DNA of 64,000 nt from Paenibacillus phytorum (lineage in GTDB: Bacteria > Bacillota > Bacilli > Paenibacillales > NBRC-103111). The translations under genes were made by a program, and so were the position numbers. How positions within the stretch are numbered: position 1 is the stretch's first letter; every line of letters starts with the position of its first letter. Shown piece after piece: positions 62,988-64,000 of this stretch. The stretch covers positions 1 to 64,000 of the forward strand of contig NZ_WHOA01000019.1 in the NCBI RefSeq assembly GCF_013141715.1. The letters are read 5' to 3'. A model generated the notes under the pieces. The model was not told where the DNA came from. It worked only from the letters and a program-made list of their open reading frames with translations, and ran no database searches.

Positions 62988-63004
62988 CAATCGAAATCTG
63001 TTAG
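62988..63004. promoter_or_regulatory. Candidate YesN-type regulator site before the last gene
   Basis: CAATCGAAAT (62988-62997) overlapping TCTGTTAG (62997-63004), the same words as at 59460-59495. Suggests that the enzyme gene at 63147 and the importer share a regulator. Confidence 0.4.
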
Positions 63005-63086
63005 ATTTCAAAAAATACTATTATTTTGCAGGGGTTCAAATGATAATACAATGTAAATATGAACAGATGGCATCGCCATCCACCAT

Positions 63087-63100
63087 TGCAAGCGCTTTAA
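63087..63100 (+). promoter_or_regulatory. cre-like site
   Basis: TGCAAGCGCTTTAA keeps the CAAGCGCTT core of a cre but departs at positions 3 and 13. It lies 46 bp before the last gene's ATG. Confidence 0.45.
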
Positions 63101-63146
63101 ATGATTGTGTCTGATATTAAATAAAGAATGAGAGGATTGTTGATCT

Positions 63147-64000
63147 ATGTTCAAACGAACAATGTGTAAAATGATCTGTTTTATGATTCTAGCAAGCTTC
63201 TTTCTTCAGAACAATGCTCCTAGTGTCTATGCTGATAGCGGCCAGCTGGACGTGTGGGTGGTAAATGCAATGAAAGCCGTATATAGGACCAGCACGATCC
63301 CCGCAAATCCTGGAAACAGCATTGATCTTGTTTCAGCCAGAAACGAATACGAAAGTGAGCAAATTGCTGTAAGAAGCAATAGTGATTTTGAGATTACTGG
63401 AATTGAATTTTCCGATCTTGCATCTTCTGGAAATACGATCTCAAACAGCAACTTAAGCTATCATTTTGAAGAATACGTGCTTGAGGATACCGTGCAGCCC
63501 AATCAATATCGACCGGATTTGGTAGGCACGCAAATCTACCCCTTATCCGAAATCCCCGACCCGCTTTCCAATGATCTATCTATACATGTGGCGGCAAATT
63601 CAACTCAACCGATCTTAATAACGAATTATGTCCCTGCCGATGCTGTTCCTGGCCTCTATCACGGTATGGTTACAGTGAAATCGACTTTGGGCGAATATCA
63701 AGTGCCCATTAATGTTGAAGTAGTTAATGCTATAATCCCTCAAACCTCAAAGGCTAATTTCGTTAATTATCAGTGGTCGATGACTAATGGTTTTATGATT
63801 GGAGGTTCTCCACCTGAGATTCCTGATGATCCTTTAACTCAGTCAAGTTATGACGTTGGTCAGAACTATTACGGAGTGGAGACGTATAGCGACAAATGGT
63901 TTGAGCTTATGGATAATTTCGCCAAAACCATGAGCGACTATCGCCAGAACATGATTTGGGTTCGTACAGACTTATTATTAAACGCAAAGGGTACCAAAAT
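63147..64000 (+). CDS. Secreted glycosidase-like protein (DUF4091/DUF6067-like N-terminus), 3' truncated by window
   Basis: The frame is open from ATG 63147 to the window end (284 codons). Signal peptide ~1-29, cleavage near VYADS. The mature part starts QLDVWVVNAMKAVYRTSTIP and has SARNEYESEQIAVRS (~66-80), then ITNYVPADAVPGLYHGMVTV (~154-173): the N-terminal beta-sandwich seen in DUF4091-type putative glycoside hydrolases. The catalytic part would begin near the window edge (RQNMIWVRTD). A weak GAGAGG ribosome site precedes the ATG. It follows the YesNM operon and probably belongs to the same utilisation locus. Confidence 0.7.
   Translation, partial: MFKRTMCKMICFMILASFFLQNNAPSVYADSGQLDVWVVNAMKAVYRTSTIPANPGNSIDLVSARNEYESEQIAVRSNSDFEITGIEFSDLASSGNTISNSNLSYHFEEYVLEDTVQPNQYRPDLVGTQIYPLSEIPDPLSNDLSIHVAANSTQPILITNYVPADAVPGLYHGMVTVKSTLGEYQVPINVEVVNAIIPQTSKANFVNYQWSMTNGFMIGGSPPEIPDDPLTQSSYDVGQNYYGVETYSDKWFELMDNFAKTMSDYRQNMIWVRTDLLLNAKGTK

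Noticed and set aside
62762..63004. 80-codon plus-strand ORF overlapping the kinase 3' end and the terminator
   Set aside because: Runs out of frame through the YesM gene and its terminator; no ribosome site.
1..64000. CRISPR arrays, tRNA/rRNA genes, prophage genes, toxin-antitoxin or defence systems
   Set aside because: Looked for on both strands; no regularly spaced repeats, cloverleaf-like ends or recognisable proteins were seen.

Overview
The window looks like chromosome from a Gram-positive, endospore-former-type Firmicute of the Paenibacillaceae (Paenibacillus or a close relative). The basis is moderate GC, strong AGGAGG-type ribosome binding sites, TTG/GTG starts, an SLH-domain fragment, lipobox (LxGC/LxAC) solute-binding proteins, YesM/YesN-type two-component systems, CcpA-like cre sites and very large modular secreted glycosidases. 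I see no tRNA, rRNA, CRISPR array, prophage or replication origin.

Layout. 1-3107: tail of an SLH protein, then a YraQ/YcgR-type permease, a YcgQ-like membrane protein (TIGR03943/DUF1980) and a HupE/UreJ-type membrane protein. 3118-3466 and 13823-14230: two copies of a repeat element carrying a degenerate small Cys-rich ORF. 3576-9752: a self-contained N-acetylmuramate/amino-sugar operon (BadF-type sugar kinase, MurQ etherase, CUT1 ABC importer, RpiR regulator) with a perfect consensus promoter and a palindromic operator. 9857-13822: secreted GH16-like multimodular protein. 14265-18478: Cys-type sulfatase with a sulfonate/taurine-type ABC transporter. 18624-23339: secreted GH20 hexosaminidase. 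23391-25609: NarL-type two-component system. 25830-28985: secreted DUF4838 protein whose C-terminus is almost identical in DNA to that of the GH16-like gene. 29976-31139: DUF4317 protein between twin terminators. 31420-31839: an IS1595-like transposase relic joined to a relic of the large glycosidase gene.

31941-45798: minus-strand LplB/LplC-type ABC operon, a divergent 1939-aa clan GH-A-like secreted enzyme ending in 15 Lys-Asp repeats, a second lipoprotein binding protein and a membrane-bound AraC regulator. 46124-47061: relics of an ABC-2 exporter and of an amine oxidase. 47113-54894: a divergently regulated catabolic operon (DUF3311 protein plus sodium:solute symporter, YtcJ-type amidohydrolase, methylmalonate-semialdehyde dehydrogenase, omega-aminotransferase), followed by relics of an amino-acid permease and alanine dehydrogenase. 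56292-62892: minus-strand CUT1 ABC operon with divergent YesN/YesM two-component genes. 63147-end: start of another secreted glycosidase-like gene.

Together the genes describe a scavenger of amino-sugar-rich, probably sulfated, glycans. Large secreted enzymes cut polymers, lipoprotein-fed ABC importers take up oligomers, and two-component or AraC regulators next to each importer sense them. CcpA-like sites in front of several of the enzymes suggest carbon catabolite control. The region also carries many relics (at least seven broken genes), so it is turning over quickly.
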